This document shows, piece by piece, positions 1 through 9,719 of a DNA stretch of 64,000 nucleotides. How positions within the stretch are numbered: position 1 is the stretch's first letter; each line of letters opens with the position of its first letter. The stretch spans positions 310,001 to 374,000 of the forward strand of contig JACKEJ010000011.1 in the NCBI GenBank assembly GCA_020633055.1. Direction: 5' to 3'. The notes under the pieces were generated by a model, which made no database searches, was not told where the DNA came from, and saw nothing but the letters and a program-made list of their open reading frames with translations. The stretch comes from Sandaracinaceae bacterium. GTDB lineage: Bacteria > Myxococcota_A > Polyangia > Polyangiales > Houyiibacteriaceae. The position numbers were made by a program, and so were the translations under genes.

Positions 1-2
1 GG

Positions 3-227
3 CGCGGGGTCGGCAGCGAACCCGTGCTCATCGACGGACAGTCGTACCCCGTGACTGTCTCGGTGGGGGTGGCGCTGTACCCCAGTCGTGACGTAAAGAC
101 CAAAGACCAGCTGATCAAGGCTGCGGACCGCGCGCTCTATCAAGCGAAGGACGACGGCCGCGACCGCATCTGCGTGTTCCAACACCAAGGGTACATCTAC
201 AGACCCGCCTCGCCACCCGAGGCCTGA
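3..227 (+). CDS. C-terminal end of a GGDEF (diguanylate cyclase) protein, cut by the window edge
   Basis: The frame is open from the first bases and ends in TGA at 225-227, so only the last 74 residues are seen. The segment SVGVALYP, followed by an amphipathic stretch and ADRALYQAKDDGRDRI, is the hallmark end of GGDEF domains, which make cyclic di-GMP from two GTP. The GGDEF active-site loop itself lies upstream of the window, so catalytic competence cannot be judged. The tail after the domain is short (about 20 residues), so GGDEF is the last domain. The next gene follows after 15 bases. Confidence 0.85.
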   Translation, partial: RGVGSEPVLIDGQSYPVTVSVGVALYPSRDVKTKDQLIKAADRALYQAKDDGRDRICVFQHQGYIYRPASPPEA

Positions 228-242
228 TTCAGGGAGAAAACG

Positions 243-881
243 TTGCCGCACAAAATGTACGAGAAGATCTTTGCCGCCAATCGCGCGTGGGTCGCCAAGA
301 TGCGCGCCGACGACGCGACCTTCTTCGAGGACCTCGCCACCGAGCAGAACCCCGACTTCCTGTACATCGGCTGCTCCGACAGCCGCGTGCCGGCCAACTC
401 GATCATGGGCCTCAAGCCCGGCGAGGTGTTCGTCCACCGCAACATCGCGAACTGCGTGCCCAACACGGACATCAACGTCCACTCGGTGATCCAGTACGCG
501 GTCGAGGCGCTCAAGGTGAAGCACATCATCGTGTGCGGTCACTACGGATGTGGCGGCGTACAGGCCGCCATGCAGCCCAAGGACCTCGGCCTGCTCAACG
601 GATGGCTGCGCGAGATCCGAGACGTCTACCGGCTGCACCGCGCCGAGCTCGCGACGATCGAGGACGAGGGCGAGCGCTTCAAGCGCCTGGTGGAGCTCAA
701 CGTCCAGGAACAGTGCATCCACGTCGCCAAGACCGCCTGCGTGCAGAAGTCGTTCGCAGCCAACGGCTACCCCATCGTGCACGGCTGGGTGTTCGACCTG
801 CACGACGGACTCCTGCGCGACCTCGAGATCCCGTTCGAGCAGATCCTCGACGAGATCAGGGACATCTACCGCCTCACCTGA
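243..881 (+). CDS. Beta-class carbonic anhydrase
   Basis: This 212-residue protein interconverts CO2 and bicarbonate in the cytoplasm and matches the usual family length. The zinc ligands are all visible: Cys44 in CSDSR (with the Asp46-Arg48 dyad), His100 and Cys103 in HYGCGG. The start is TTG at 243: AGGGAG at 231-236 lies six bases upstream, whereas the ATG at 255 would be 18 bases away. It sits 15 bases after the GGDEF gene and may be cotranscribed with it. The next gene is convergent. The family assignment is secure; the physiological role (bicarbonate supply or pH balance) is inferred. Confidence 0.96.
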   Translation: MPHKMYEKIFAANRAWVAKMRADDATFFEDLATEQNPDFLYIGCSDSRVPANSIMGLKPGEVFVHRNIANCVPNTDINVHSVIQYAVEALKVKHIIVCGHYGCGGVQAAMQPKDLGLLNGWLREIRDVYRLHRAELATIEDEGERFKRLVELNVQEQCIHVAKTACVQKSFAANGYPIVHGWVFDLHDGLLRDLEIPFEQILDEIRDIYRLT

Positions 882-936
882 CACCGATGTCCGACGCGGG
901 GACCACGCGCTGCGCCTCGAGGCTTCGGGAGGAGCC

Positions 937-1686
937 TCAGGCCGTGCGCGTCCAGCCGCGGGTGCCGCGCCGTTCCACCGCCGCGACGGCGAGCTGATCG
1001 GCCGCCTCGTTCAGTGGGACGCCCGCGTGGCCCTTCACGTACACCAGGCTGACGTCGTCCAGACGCGCGAGCGCGGCCTTGCACTCGGCGACGAGGCTCT
1101 GGTTCGCCTTGGCCTTCCAGCCCTGCTGGAGCACGCCGATGGAGTACGTGGAGTCCGTGTAGATGCGCAGGGGACGCGACGGGTCCGGCGTCTGTTGGCA
1201 GGCCCGCAGCACCCCGGTCAGCTCACCGACGTTGTTGGTGCCCTGCCCAAGATACTCGCTGAGCTCCCAGCGCACGTCGTCGTGGAGCAGCACGACCCCC
1301 ACCCCCGCGGGTCCGGGGTTGCCGCTGCAGGCCCCGTCGCAGTAGGCCAGCACCTCCCCCGGAGCGGGCTTGTCGGGAGGCGATCCCGATGCGCCCCTCG
1401 CCCGGCCACGCGCGGCGCTAGGGCGCTTGCCGCCTGTGGAGGCGCCGGGTTTGGTCGCGCTGAAGCCCCCTGCGCCCGCCTCCCGCACCGGCGCGCAGTG
1501 GTCGTCGGGCAGAAGCGCGCCATCCCCCACGATGGGCTCGAGGTTGCGCGCCGAGGCGTGGTACGCCTTGCCGTCGCGCGGGCTGTAGCGGACCTCCACA
1601 CGCCCTCCCTGCTCGACGAGCGCGCCTGCGGCGTCGCAGCGGGCCAGGACGCGCTTGCCGCGCAGGGTCATGGGGCGATAGGGCAT
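937..1686 (-). CDS. rnhA: Ribonuclease HI with an uncharacterised N-terminal domain
   Basis: Residues about 110-240 form an RNase HI domain that cleaves the RNA strand of RNA-DNA hybrids. The four metal-binding acidic residues are present: Asp117 in YCDGACSGNPG, Glu155 in NNVGEL, Asp178 in YTDSTYS and Asp230 in NEAADQLA, with His220 in KGHAG. Typical RNase HI is about 150 residues; here about 100 extra residues precede it. They comprise a compact region (residues 7-70) and a Gly/Pro/Ser-rich linker (70-110). The compact part does not look like the usual hybrid-binding domain and I do not recognise it. ATG 1686 was chosen; an in-frame codon at 1722 and ATG 1671 are alternatives. It is convergent with the carbonic anhydrase gene. 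Confidence 0.9.
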   Translation of the reverse strand: MPYRPMTLRGKRVLARCDAAGALVEQGGRVEVRYSPRDGKAYHASARNLEPIVGDGALLPDDHCAPVREAGAGGFSATKPGASTGGKRPSAARGRARGASGSPPDKPAPGEVLAYCDGACSGNPGPAGVGVVLLHDDVRWELSEYLGQGTNNVGELTGVLRACQQTPDPSRPLRIYTDSTYSIGVLQQGWKAKANQSLVAECKAALARLDDVSLVYVKGHAGVPLNEAADQLAVAAVERRGTRGWTRTA

Positions 1687-1751
1687 CGCGGCCGCATAGC
1701 AGGGTACGACGGGGCTCGCCAAGTACCTACGAACCTTCTACCCTGCGCGCC

Positions 1752-2906
1752 GTGACCCTGATTGGACAACGAGCCACCCTCGCCAGCCTGGCCGTGCTCG
1801 GCATCGCCGGCGCCCTGATCTACTACACCTCGCGGGACCTCGCCCTGCCGGACCAGGCGCTGGACGCCGCTCCTGCCGGCACGCGCGCCCTCTTGCGCAT
1901 GGACGTTCCGGCCGTTCGGCGGTCCATCTTCTACCAGGAGTTGGTGGTGGAAGCGGGGCGTGACTCGGCCCACCGCGCGCTGGTGGAGCGCTGCGGCTTC
2001 GACCCGCTGGACCAGCTGGAGGAGCTGATCCTGTTCGTGGCGGGGGACAGCGCCGAGCTGGAGCGCACGGGCCTCGTCGCCCGCGGGCCGTTCGAGCACG
2101 AGCGCGTGGCCGAGTGCCTGCGACAGGCGGCCACCGAGACCGACACCACGATGGAGCGCACCGAGATCGAAGGGCTGCCCGCCGTGAAGATCGGCCGCGG
2201 CGAAGCCGTGATGGCCTTCGTAGGTCGGCGCGGGCTGGCGTGGGGTCAGGTCGAGACGGTCACCTCCGTCATCAAGGCCGTGCGCAACGAAGGCGGACGC
2301 GCGTCGTCGGACGAGCTGCTCAACCGTCTCTACACCACCATCGGGCGGGACCGCGAGATCGTCATCGTCACGCACATCCCCGACCCGTGGATCCCTGCGC
2401 TGCGTCAGCTGGCCCAGAGCCGCGGCGAGGACGTGGCGCGCATGGCCGAGCCCTTCCTGGCGACCCGCGCCATCGGCCTCGGCGCGCGCGTGAGTGTCGG
2501 CCTCGCGGTCGGGGCGCTGTTCAACATGCGCGACAGCGAGGCGGCCGAAGTGTTGACGCGCTCTCTACGTGAGGAGCTGGACATGCTCATGAACCAGCCC
2601 ATCATCTCGATGAGTCCCATCGGCCCGGCGCTGCGCCGCGTCAACGTGAACCAGGTCGGCACGGACGTGAACATCGCGTTCGACCTGCAGCAGGAGCGCG
2701 TGGAGAACCTGTTCTCGCTTGCCGAGCGTTTCGGTGGCGCGGCGAGCGGAGGTGCCCCCGGCCCCATGCACGGCCCCGGCGGGATGTTCGTGCCTCCGTC
2801 TGGTGCGACGCCAGCCCCTGCCCCCGCGGACGACCCGGCGGCCTCCGAGGCCGCGCCGGCCCCGAGCGAGCCAGCCCCCACCGAAGGCGCCCCGGCCGCT
2901 CCCTGA
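1752..2906 (+). CDS. Unknown membrane-anchored protein with Pro/Ala-rich tail
   Basis: This 384-residue protein has one N-terminal hydrophobic segment (about residues 9-25, ending before YYTSRD) that would act as an uncleaved anchor or signal, so the rest is probably periplasmic. Residues 40-325 look like a folded domain with no motif I recognise. The last 60 residues are low-complexity Gly/Pro/Ala/Glu. The start is GTG at 1752, with no ATG nearby and no obvious Shine-Dalgarno. It is divergent from RNase HI across a 65-base gap and 34 bases ahead of the next unknown gene. Function is unknown. Confidence 0.7.
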   Translation: MTLIGQRATLASLAVLGIAGALIYYTSRDLALPDQALDAAPAGTRALLRMDVPAVRRSIFYQELVVEAGRDSAHRALVERCGFDPLDQLEELILFVAGDSAELERTGLVARGPFEHERVAECLRQAATETDTTMERTEIEGLPAVKIGRGEAVMAFVGRRGLAWGQVETVTSVIKAVRNEGGRASSDELLNRLYTTIGRDREIVIVTHIPDPWIPALRQLAQSRGEDVARMAEPFLATRAIGLGARVSVGLAVGALFNMRDSEAAEVLTRSLREELDMLMNQPIISMSPIGPALRRVNVNQVGTDVNIAFDLQQERVENLFSLAERFGGAASGGAPGPMHGPGGMFVPPSGATPAPAPADDPAASEAAPAPSEPAPTEGAPAAP

Positions 2907-2940
2907 CAGCGCGCCCAGCGGTGCTATCACCCTGGCCAGT

Positions 2941-4122
2941 ATGACCACCCTCGCCGACAAGATCGCAGACGAAGTCCGGGCGCACCCGCAGCGCCCAGCG
3001 CTGGCGGCGCTGTCCGCCGCGCTGCTGGCGCGCCTCGCCGAGTCGGAGCTACGCCACCTGAGCCCGGACGCGGTGTCGCAGCGGGTCCGTGAGGCGGGCA
3101 TCACGCGCACGGACGCCGACTTCGCGTCGGGGAACGTGCTCGACATCCTCGAGCGCGGGCCAGAGTCGGACGTGGACCATGCCCTGATCGCAGCGCTGGC
3201 CGTGTCGCACTGGGTCGACCTGCCGGGCGCGCGGCGCGCCGAGGTCATGGCTGCTTGGACCGAGCGAGCGCTGTGGCTCGAGACGCAGACGCGCTACCCC
3301 GTCTTCGCGTTCGTGGACCGCCTCCTGGAGTCGCACGCCGCCGACGCGTATTGGGACAAGGTGGGAGAGCGCCTGCTCGGCGCGCAGGCCACCACCCCAT
3401 CCGAAGCCGCGCGGGCTGCAGCCTGGTGCGCTGGCCTGCGATCCTCCAGCTCGGCAGAGAGCGCACGCATTCTGGAGCGCATCGCCGAGGACGCCTCGGA
3501 CGGCGTGGTAAGGGCGATGGCAGCGCCGAGCGTCAGCAGCGGCGCGACCGCACACGCCGTACAGGGCCTCGCGGGTCATGCGCCACCAGGCGGCGTGCGC
3601 GGCGTGATCCGGCTGCTCTCCGGGTGGGCCGCCCTCCAGTGGCTGGGTCGCGCGCTGGCGTTCATCGTCACGCTCCGGCGGCACACCACGCTGCAGCTCG
3701 GTGGTGCAGGCGTGGAGGTGCTGAGCACGACGCGGCTCATGGGTCGGGAGGTCCGCCGGTCACGCGAAACGTTCCCGCTGCGCAGCGTGCAGGCGGCCTC
3801 GCGCGAGGTGCGCTACCCGCGCGCGCACCTGCTGCTCGGGGCCGCCGCCTTCGGCGCTAGCCTGCTGCTTGGCGGCGTGTGGGTCGCCGAGGGCGTGCGC
3901 ACCGGGGAGACCTATCTCCTCATGGCGGGCGGCGCGTTGATGCTGACCGGCGCGCTCCTCGACCTCACGCTGGGGGTGTTGCCCTTCGGCCGGCGCGGGC
4001 ACGTGGCCGTGCGGCTGGACGCAGCAGACCACGTGCGCGTCGCCATCCGGGGCGCCGAGGAGGCGCGCGTCGACGGGTTCCTGCGCGAGCTGGAGCGGCG
4101 CCTCGTGGGTGCAGGGGAATAG
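2941..4122 (+). CDS. Unknown protein with two C-terminal membrane segments
   Basis: The 393-residue product starts at ATG 2941. The first 200 residues are soluble and helical (Ala/Leu/Arg/Glu-rich). A Gly-rich stretch follows, then two hydrophobic segments at roughly residues 300-320 (LLLGAAAFGASLLLGGVWVA) and 325-350, and a short charged tail. The segment between them resembles small PH-like membrane proteins, but this is only an impression. The stop TAG at 4120-4122 sits inside the upstream region of the next gene, whose Shine-Dalgarno lies within this gene's last codons, so the two are probably translationally coupled. Function is unknown. Confidence 0.65.
   Translation: MTTLADKIADEVRAHPQRPALAALSAALLARLAESELRHLSPDAVSQRVREAGITRTDADFASGNVLDILERGPESDVDHALIAALAVSHWVDLPGARRAEVMAAWTERALWLETQTRYPVFAFVDRLLESHAADAYWDKVGERLLGAQATTPSEAARAAAWCAGLRSSSSAESARILERIAEDASDGVVRAMAAPSVSSGATAHAVQGLAGHAPPGGVRGVIRLLSGWAALQWLGRALAFIVTLRRHTTLQLGGAGVEVLSTTRLMGREVRRSRETFPLRSVQAASREVRYPRAHLLLGAAAFGASLLLGGVWVAEGVRTGETYLLMAGGALMLTGALLDLTLGVLPFGRRGHVAVRLDAADHVRVAIRGAEEARVDGFLRELERRLVGAGE
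4113..4118 (+). promoter_or_regulatory. Shine-Dalgarno sequence that decides a CTG start
   Basis: AGGGGA lies seven bases before CTG 4126. No ATG, GTG or TTG occurs in frame between the preceding stop (4120-4122) and residue 50 of the following protein, while the sequence in between encodes a convincing signal peptide. This site therefore supports CTG as initiator. Confidence 0.55.
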
Positions 4123-4125
4123 CCG

Positions 4126-5007
4126 CTGGCCCGCGCGACGCAGGGGCGCTCGCCGCGCGCGCTGGCCTTCAGCCTCTGGCTGGCCTGCTCGGCCGGCTGC
4201 ATCCCGCCGCAGACGCCCGCGGACGAGAGCTTCTCGTTCGGCACGACGTCCAACGGTCTCGTCATTCACCCGGTGAACCTGCCCGAGCGAGGGCCGGGCT
4301 TCGTACGCGCCAGACCCGGGGAGGCGACGCGGGCAGGCACCCGACAGCTGGTCAGCGCGCTGAGCCGCGCAGCGGCGTACGTCGAAGCGAGGCACCCGGG
4401 TGGCTCGCCGCTACGCATCGGCGACCTGTCCTCTCCAGACGGTGGGCGTCACCCCCGCCACGGGAGCCACCGCGCGGGTCGCGATGCAGACGTCATCTTT
4501 TACGCGACGGACGCCGCCGGCACACCGACCCGTGGGCGCGGGTGGCTGGCCTACGACCGCTTTGGAGCCGCGCGAGAGGTCGATGAAGGCGGCCGTCGAG
4601 GGCGCGTGTTCTTCTTCGACGACGCCCGCAACTGGGCGCTGGTGCGCTCGCTGCTGTTGGATGAGGAGGCGCGTGTGCAGTGGATCTTCGTGTCGAACGG
4701 TCTGAAGGCGCGGCTGCTTCGATTTGCGGTCGCGCACGAACCCGAACGCGCGGCGGTCACGCGTGCCCGGGAGGTGCTGCACCAGCCCAGCCGCGGAAAC
4801 CCGCACGCCGACCACTTTCACGTCCGGGTGGCGTGCGGGCTACGCGAGCAGCGTTTGGGCTGCCGCGACTGGGGCCCCGACTGGCCCTGGCTGCGACACG
4901 GCGCGTCGAACGACGCCGCCGACCCCGCGCGGGCGTGGACGGACGAGGCGCTCGTGGAGGCACTCATGGCCGACGCGCCCGCCCCGAACCGAGCGCACAC
5001 GGAATGA
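4126..5007 (+). CDS. mepA: MepA-like murein endopeptidase (peptidase M74), probable lipoprotein, CTG start
   Basis: The product matches penicillin-insensitive murein endopeptidases, which cut D-Ala-mDAP cross-links in peptidoglycan. The M74 zinc site is present: His and Asp in GSHRAGRDADV, and the distal HFHVR motif near the C-terminus, followed by the family's usual RxxC-type end. The first ATG/GTG-type start (GTG 4273) would remove the export signal. Reading from CTG 4126 gives a basic stretch, a hydrophobic core and cysteines at residues 21 and 25, with SAGC as a plausible lipobox, so I place the start there. The protein is probably anchored in the envelope. The family call is strong; the start is inferred. 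Confidence 0.85.
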   Translation: MARATQGRSPRALAFSLWLACSAGCIPPQTPADESFSFGTTSNGLVIHPVNLPERGPGFVRARPGEATRAGTRQLVSALSRAAAYVEARHPGGSPLRIGDLSSPDGGRHPRHGSHRAGRDADVIFYATDAAGTPTRGRGWLAYDRFGAAREVDEGGRRGRVFFFDDARNWALVRSLLLDEEARVQWIFVSNGLKARLLRFAVAHEPERAAVTRAREVLHQPSRGNPHADHFHVRVACGLREQRLGCRDWGPDWPWLRHGASNDAADPARAWTDEALVEALMADAPAPNRAHTE

Positions 5008-5087
5008 CACGTAGTTTTTTTGCGCACATGTGCTGAGTTGTCCTACATCACCTCCTACGGCCCCCACAGACCGGAAGGCAGGCAGAC

Positions 5088-5912
5088 ATGGACACCGCGA
5101 TGCGCAACCTCGAGCAGATTCAAGAGACCGAACCCGACGACGGCTCGAGCCGCCGCTTGGGCATGTTGGCGATGGCCGCGCTGGCGACCGTCATGCTGGT
5201 GTTTGCGATGGGCACGATGCTCCAGGCTGGCGCCGAGGACCCCGCCGAGGCCGAAGACCCGCTCGCGGCGCTGGATCGCGCGGCCGGCAGCCAGCTGCGG
5301 GCCGAGGCCCCCGCCGAGGAAGACGTGGACGTCGACGCCCGCGCCTTGCGCTTCCACGAGACCCTGAGCGCTACGCCGAGCGCCGCCGACGAGCGGCCCG
5401 AGGTGGAGGCTGCGCTGGCCGCCGCCGCCGCCGAGTTGAACCACCCCGAGCCGCTGCCCGTGCCCGCCGCCATGGCGCAGATGCCCGCGGCGCTGGGCGT
5501 GATGGACACGAACGTCGTGATGCAGGCGTTGCCAGCGGCGGTGGCCGCCAGCCCGGACAACGGGGACCTGAGCCTCGCCATGGGAGGCGACCCCCTCGTG
5601 GCGGCTGCGCTCCCCGCGGTCGCTCGGCAGCGCGAGCCACGCACGCGCGCGTCGGTCGGCGCGGAGGGTCTGTACACGCTGCAGGTGATCAGCTACCGCA
5701 CCCGCGAAGAGGCCGAGATCTTCGCGGAGGCGCTCCGCGGCCGTGGACATGGCGCGTTCGTGACCGAGGCCGACCTCGGTGAGCGCGGCGTGTTCTTCCG
5801 TGTGCGCATCGGGCCCTTCGAGAACGCCCGGGAGGCGGCGCGCTACCGCGCGACCTTCGAGCAGGAGGAGCAGATGAACACCTACGTCGTGCGCCGCCGC
5901 GACGAAGCGTGA
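5088..5912 (+). CDS. SPOR-domain cell-envelope protein
   Basis: This 274-residue protein has a short cytoplasmic N-terminus, one membrane segment (about residues 24-45) and a long Ala/Glu/Pro-rich periplasmic linker. Its C-terminal SPOR domain (about 195-272) begins YTLQVISYRTREEAE and contains FFRVRIGPF. SPOR domains bind peptidoglycan stripped of stem peptides and are typical of division-site proteins such as FtsN and DedD, whose single-pass layout this matches. It lies 80 bases after the murein endopeptidase gene, consistent with cell-wall work. Its exact partner is unknown. Confidence 0.88.
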   Translation: MDTAMRNLEQIQETEPDDGSSRRLGMLAMAALATVMLVFAMGTMLQAGAEDPAEAEDPLAALDRAAGSQLRAEAPAEEDVDVDARALRFHETLSATPSAADERPEVEAALAAAAAELNHPEPLPVPAAMAQMPAALGVMDTNVVMQALPAAVAASPDNGDLSLAMGGDPLVAAALPAVARQREPRTRASVGAEGLYTLQVISYRTREEAEIFAEALRGRGHGAFVTEADLGERGVFFRVRIGPFENAREAARYRATFEQEEQMNTYVVRRRDEA

Positions 5913-5946
5913 CGTAACCATGCGCGCGACGGGCCATAGTGTGGGC

Positions 5947-6684
5947 ATGGTCCGCCGCCCGCCCCGCTCCTGCCCGCCCCCACGTCGCCTCCGCCTCGGC
6001 TTCGCCATCGCGGGGGCGCTCTCGTTCCTGGCCTGCTCCGACCCCGTGGCACCACCGCGCGCCCCGAGCGGCCGTGCACACGCGAGCGGCGACGGCGAAC
6101 ACGCAGAGAGCGGGGAAGGCACGCGGTTGGCCGAGGATCCGACTCCCCCGCTGCGCGCAGCCGTCTTCGCAGGAGGCTGCTTCTGGTGCATGGAGGGCCC
6201 GCTCGAGGCCGTCCCGGGTGTGGGCGAGGTGTTCTCTGGCTACACCGGCGGGGCGCTCGAGCACGTGACCTACCAGCAGATCGGCAGGGGGAACACGGGG
6301 CACGTCGAGGCGGTGCGCGTGATCTACGACCCCGCACAGGTCACCTATGCACGGCTGCTCGAGGTGTTCGTACGCAACATCGACCCTACGCAGGACGACG
6401 GACAGTTCTGCGATCGAGGCACACAGTATCGGTCCGCCATCTTCGTCGCGAGCGATGAAGAGCGCGCCGCCGCCCAGGCAGCCCTCCGCGCCGCGGCAGA
6501 AGCGCTAGGGCGCACCGTCGTGACGGAGGTGCGCGAGGCCGGACCGTTCTGGCTGGCAGAGGACTACCACCAGGATTTCTACCGCACACACCGTGCTCAC
6601 TACGAACGCTACCGCCTCGGCTGCGGACGCGACGCGCGGCTACGGGAGCTGTGGGGCGAGGCGGCGTCCGGCCACGCGCCCTGA
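5947..6684 (+). CDS. msrA: Peptide-methionine (S)-S-oxide reductase, exported lipoprotein form
   Basis: MsrA reduces methionine-S-sulfoxide in proteins. The catalytic motif GCFWC is at residues 77-81, and the family segments GYTGG, GHVEAVRVIYDP and the histidine-rich YHQDFY region are all present. Unlike cytoplasmic MsrA, it begins with a basic stretch, a hydrophobic segment and a lipobox ending at Cys30 (LSFLAC), then a polar linker, so it should be a lipoprotein repairing envelope proteins. ATG 5947 is preferred; an upstream in-frame ATG at 5920 would lengthen the n-region. It stands alone before a convergent two-component operon. Confidence 0.93.
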   Translation: MVRRPPRSCPPPRRLRLGFAIAGALSFLACSDPVAPPRAPSGRAHASGDGEHAESGEGTRLAEDPTPPLRAAVFAGGCFWCMEGPLEAVPGVGEVFSGYTGGALEHVTYQQIGRGNTGHVEAVRVIYDPAQVTYARLLEVFVRNIDPTQDDGQFCDRGTQYRSAIFVASDEERAAAQAALRAAAEALGRTVVTEVREAGPFWLAEDYHQDFYRTHRAHYERYRLGCGRDARLRELWGEAASGHAP

Positions 6685-6782
6685 AGGCGTGGTCGATGGC
6701 TCCCCTGCGCTTCGCGATCGCCGCGCGACGAACGCCTTGCGCCACCGTGCAGCTGGAAGCTCCCCGCCACGCACGCGTCTTC

Positions 6783-8152
<1,370 letters not shown>

Positions 8153-8156
<4 letters not shown>

Positions 8157-9178
8157 GCGGCCTCCGCGTCGGGCAGGATGATCCGGAAGCAGCCCCCCCG
8201 CCCCCCTTCACCCAGCCCGGCGTCCGCCACGTACCCGAGCATGCCGCGGTGGGCCGTGACGAGCTTGTGGGCCATCGCGAGGCCCAGCCCGGTGCCCGTG
8301 CTCTTGGTGGTGAAGAAGGGCTCGAAGAGCCGCGCCTGGTGCGCTGGGGCCACACCGGCACCGTCATCGCGAACCTCGACCACGAGGGCCCGGTCCTCCA
8401 CACGCGCCGCCACCCGCACGCTGGACGCGGCAGCCTGACGCGCGTTCTGCACGACGTTGACCAGCGCCGGGAGGAGCAGCTCGGCGTCGATGGCGGCGTG
8501 CGCGACGCTCACATCGAGCGTCAGCTGGGCGGGAGGTCCTTCCGTCAGCGCGACGACACGCTCGAGCAGCGCGGCGGGGTCCTGCACCGTCGTCGCGAAC
8601 GCGCTCGGCCGCGCATAGCCCAGCAGCTTCGCGACGAACCCGTCCAAGCGCTCCACCTCCTCACGGATGAAGACGCACGCCTGCACGACGTCGGCGTCCC
8701 CGTCGCGCAGCTCCTCCTGGAGCACACTCGCCGATGCACGAATCACCCCTAGCGGGTTACGCACCTCGTGGGCCACGCTGGCGGACAGGCGCCCGACGCT
8801 GGCGAGCGCTTCGTTCTCGAGCGCGCGAGCCTGCTCTGCGCGCAAGGCGATCAGCTGACGGCGGATGGTCTCCTGGTCGGCGACGGCGCGAACCCGCGCT
8901 TCGCGCAGGTGCCCCACCGCGTAGCCCAGCAGCGCGAAGGTCCCGGCGAACAGCAGCACCACCGGCACACGCACGTCGTGGTCTGCGTAGCGCATGCGCA
9001 CGTCGAGCCAGGCCAACAGGCCGAGGTCCACGAGCCCCACGGCGAAGCCGAGCAGCCCATGGAAGGCAGGGGTACGCAGCGCGCCCGAGAGCGAACCGGC
9101 ACGCACGGAGGAGGTCGGCAGAGGATGGGTCACGAACGAGCGCCTTGCGAAGAGCGTACCGTTCGATGTGCCCGCCAC
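8153..9178 (-). CDS. Sensor histidine kinase, partner of the adjacent NtrC-type regulator
   Basis: The 341-residue kinase has two N-terminal membrane segments (about residues 41-58 and 71-89) with almost no periplasmic loop. A short coiled-coil (about 100-125) and a HisKA domain follow, with phospho-acceptor His137 in SVAHEVRNPLG, then a HATPase_c domain with DDGAGV and the TGLGLAM box. The lack of a periplasmic sensor suggests it senses through the membrane or cytoplasm, as in ZraS- or NtrB-like kinases. The called start is GTG 9178; GTG 9132 would also keep both membrane segments. Confidence 0.93.
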
Positions 9179-9342
9179 GCGAGCCCCGCAGACCGCGGCG
9201 CCCGAAGCTCCGTGTCACGCGACTCGCCCCCCGCGTTGCGTCCCGGCCACGGCGTGCGTTGCAGGCACGCAACGTCGAACGCGCACCGCGCACCGCATCC
9301 CATGCAGCATGCACGAAACACGGCTGGCACGCCCCGTGCTGT

Positions 9343-9366
9343 ACCTCCTGACAACACTCAGGAGGT
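9343..9366 (+). promoter_or_regulatory. Perfect 8-bp hairpin that buries the Shine-Dalgarno of the next gene
   Basis: ACCTCCTG (9343-9350) is perfectly complementary to CAGGAGGT (9359-9366) across an eight-base loop. The right arm contains the whole AGGAGG ribosome binding site for the ATG at 9371, so the folded RNA would hide it. The left arm also copies the anti-Shine-Dalgarno core CCTCC of 16S rRNA. This is the arrangement seen in RNA thermometers and translation-off switches. Only the pairing is seen; regulation is inferred. Confidence 0.6.
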
Positions 9367-9370
9367 TCTC

Positions 9371-9706
9371 ATGACCCGTCAGAAACTGTTGCTCTCCGTG
9401 CTCTTCGTCGACTTCGCCGCGCTCAACGCCTACGTGGTGTACGCCATGGGCTACGACGGCTTCGTCCGCGCCGCCCTCGACAACGTCGGCACCGTCGCGA
9501 TGCTGGTCGACTTGGCGATCGCCCTTGGCCTCGTCCTCTTCTGGATGGTCCAGGACGCGCGACGCCGCGGTGTGAGCGTGCTGCCGTACGTGCCGCTGAT
9601 GGTGCTCTTCGGCTCGGTGGGCCCGCTGCTCTACTTGCTGCGCCGACCGAGCGAGGAGGCGACACCCGGGGGCGTTCCCGCGCGCTCCGTGGTCGAGCAC
9701 GCCTGA
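9371..9706 (+). CDS. Small inner-membrane protein, three predicted segments, DUF2834-like
   Basis: This 111-residue protein has three hydrophobic segments (about residues 6-26, 38-59 and 70-88) with a charged C-terminal tail. Layout and spacing resemble DUF2834-type small membrane proteins, an assignment made by eye only. The start ATG 9371 is fixed by AGGAGG at 9360-9365. That site is sequestered in a perfect hairpin, so expression may be controlled at translation. The gene is divergent from the sensor kinase and separated from the neighbouring cell-wall operon by convergent transcription, so it is probably a single-gene unit. Confidence 0.8.
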   Translation: MTRQKLLLSVLFVDFAALNAYVVYAMGYDGFVRAALDNVGTVAMLVDLAIALGLVLFWMVQDARRRGVSVLPYVPLMVLFGSVGPLLYLLRRPSEEATPGGVPARSVVEHA

Positions 9707-9719
9707 GCTCGGGCCGGCG

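Noticed and set aside
2941..5007. Readthrough fusion of the unknown membrane protein with the MepA-like protein
   Set aside because: The two share a frame across one TAG stop, but the second part begins with its own signal peptide and Shine-Dalgarno, so separate translation is the simpler reading.
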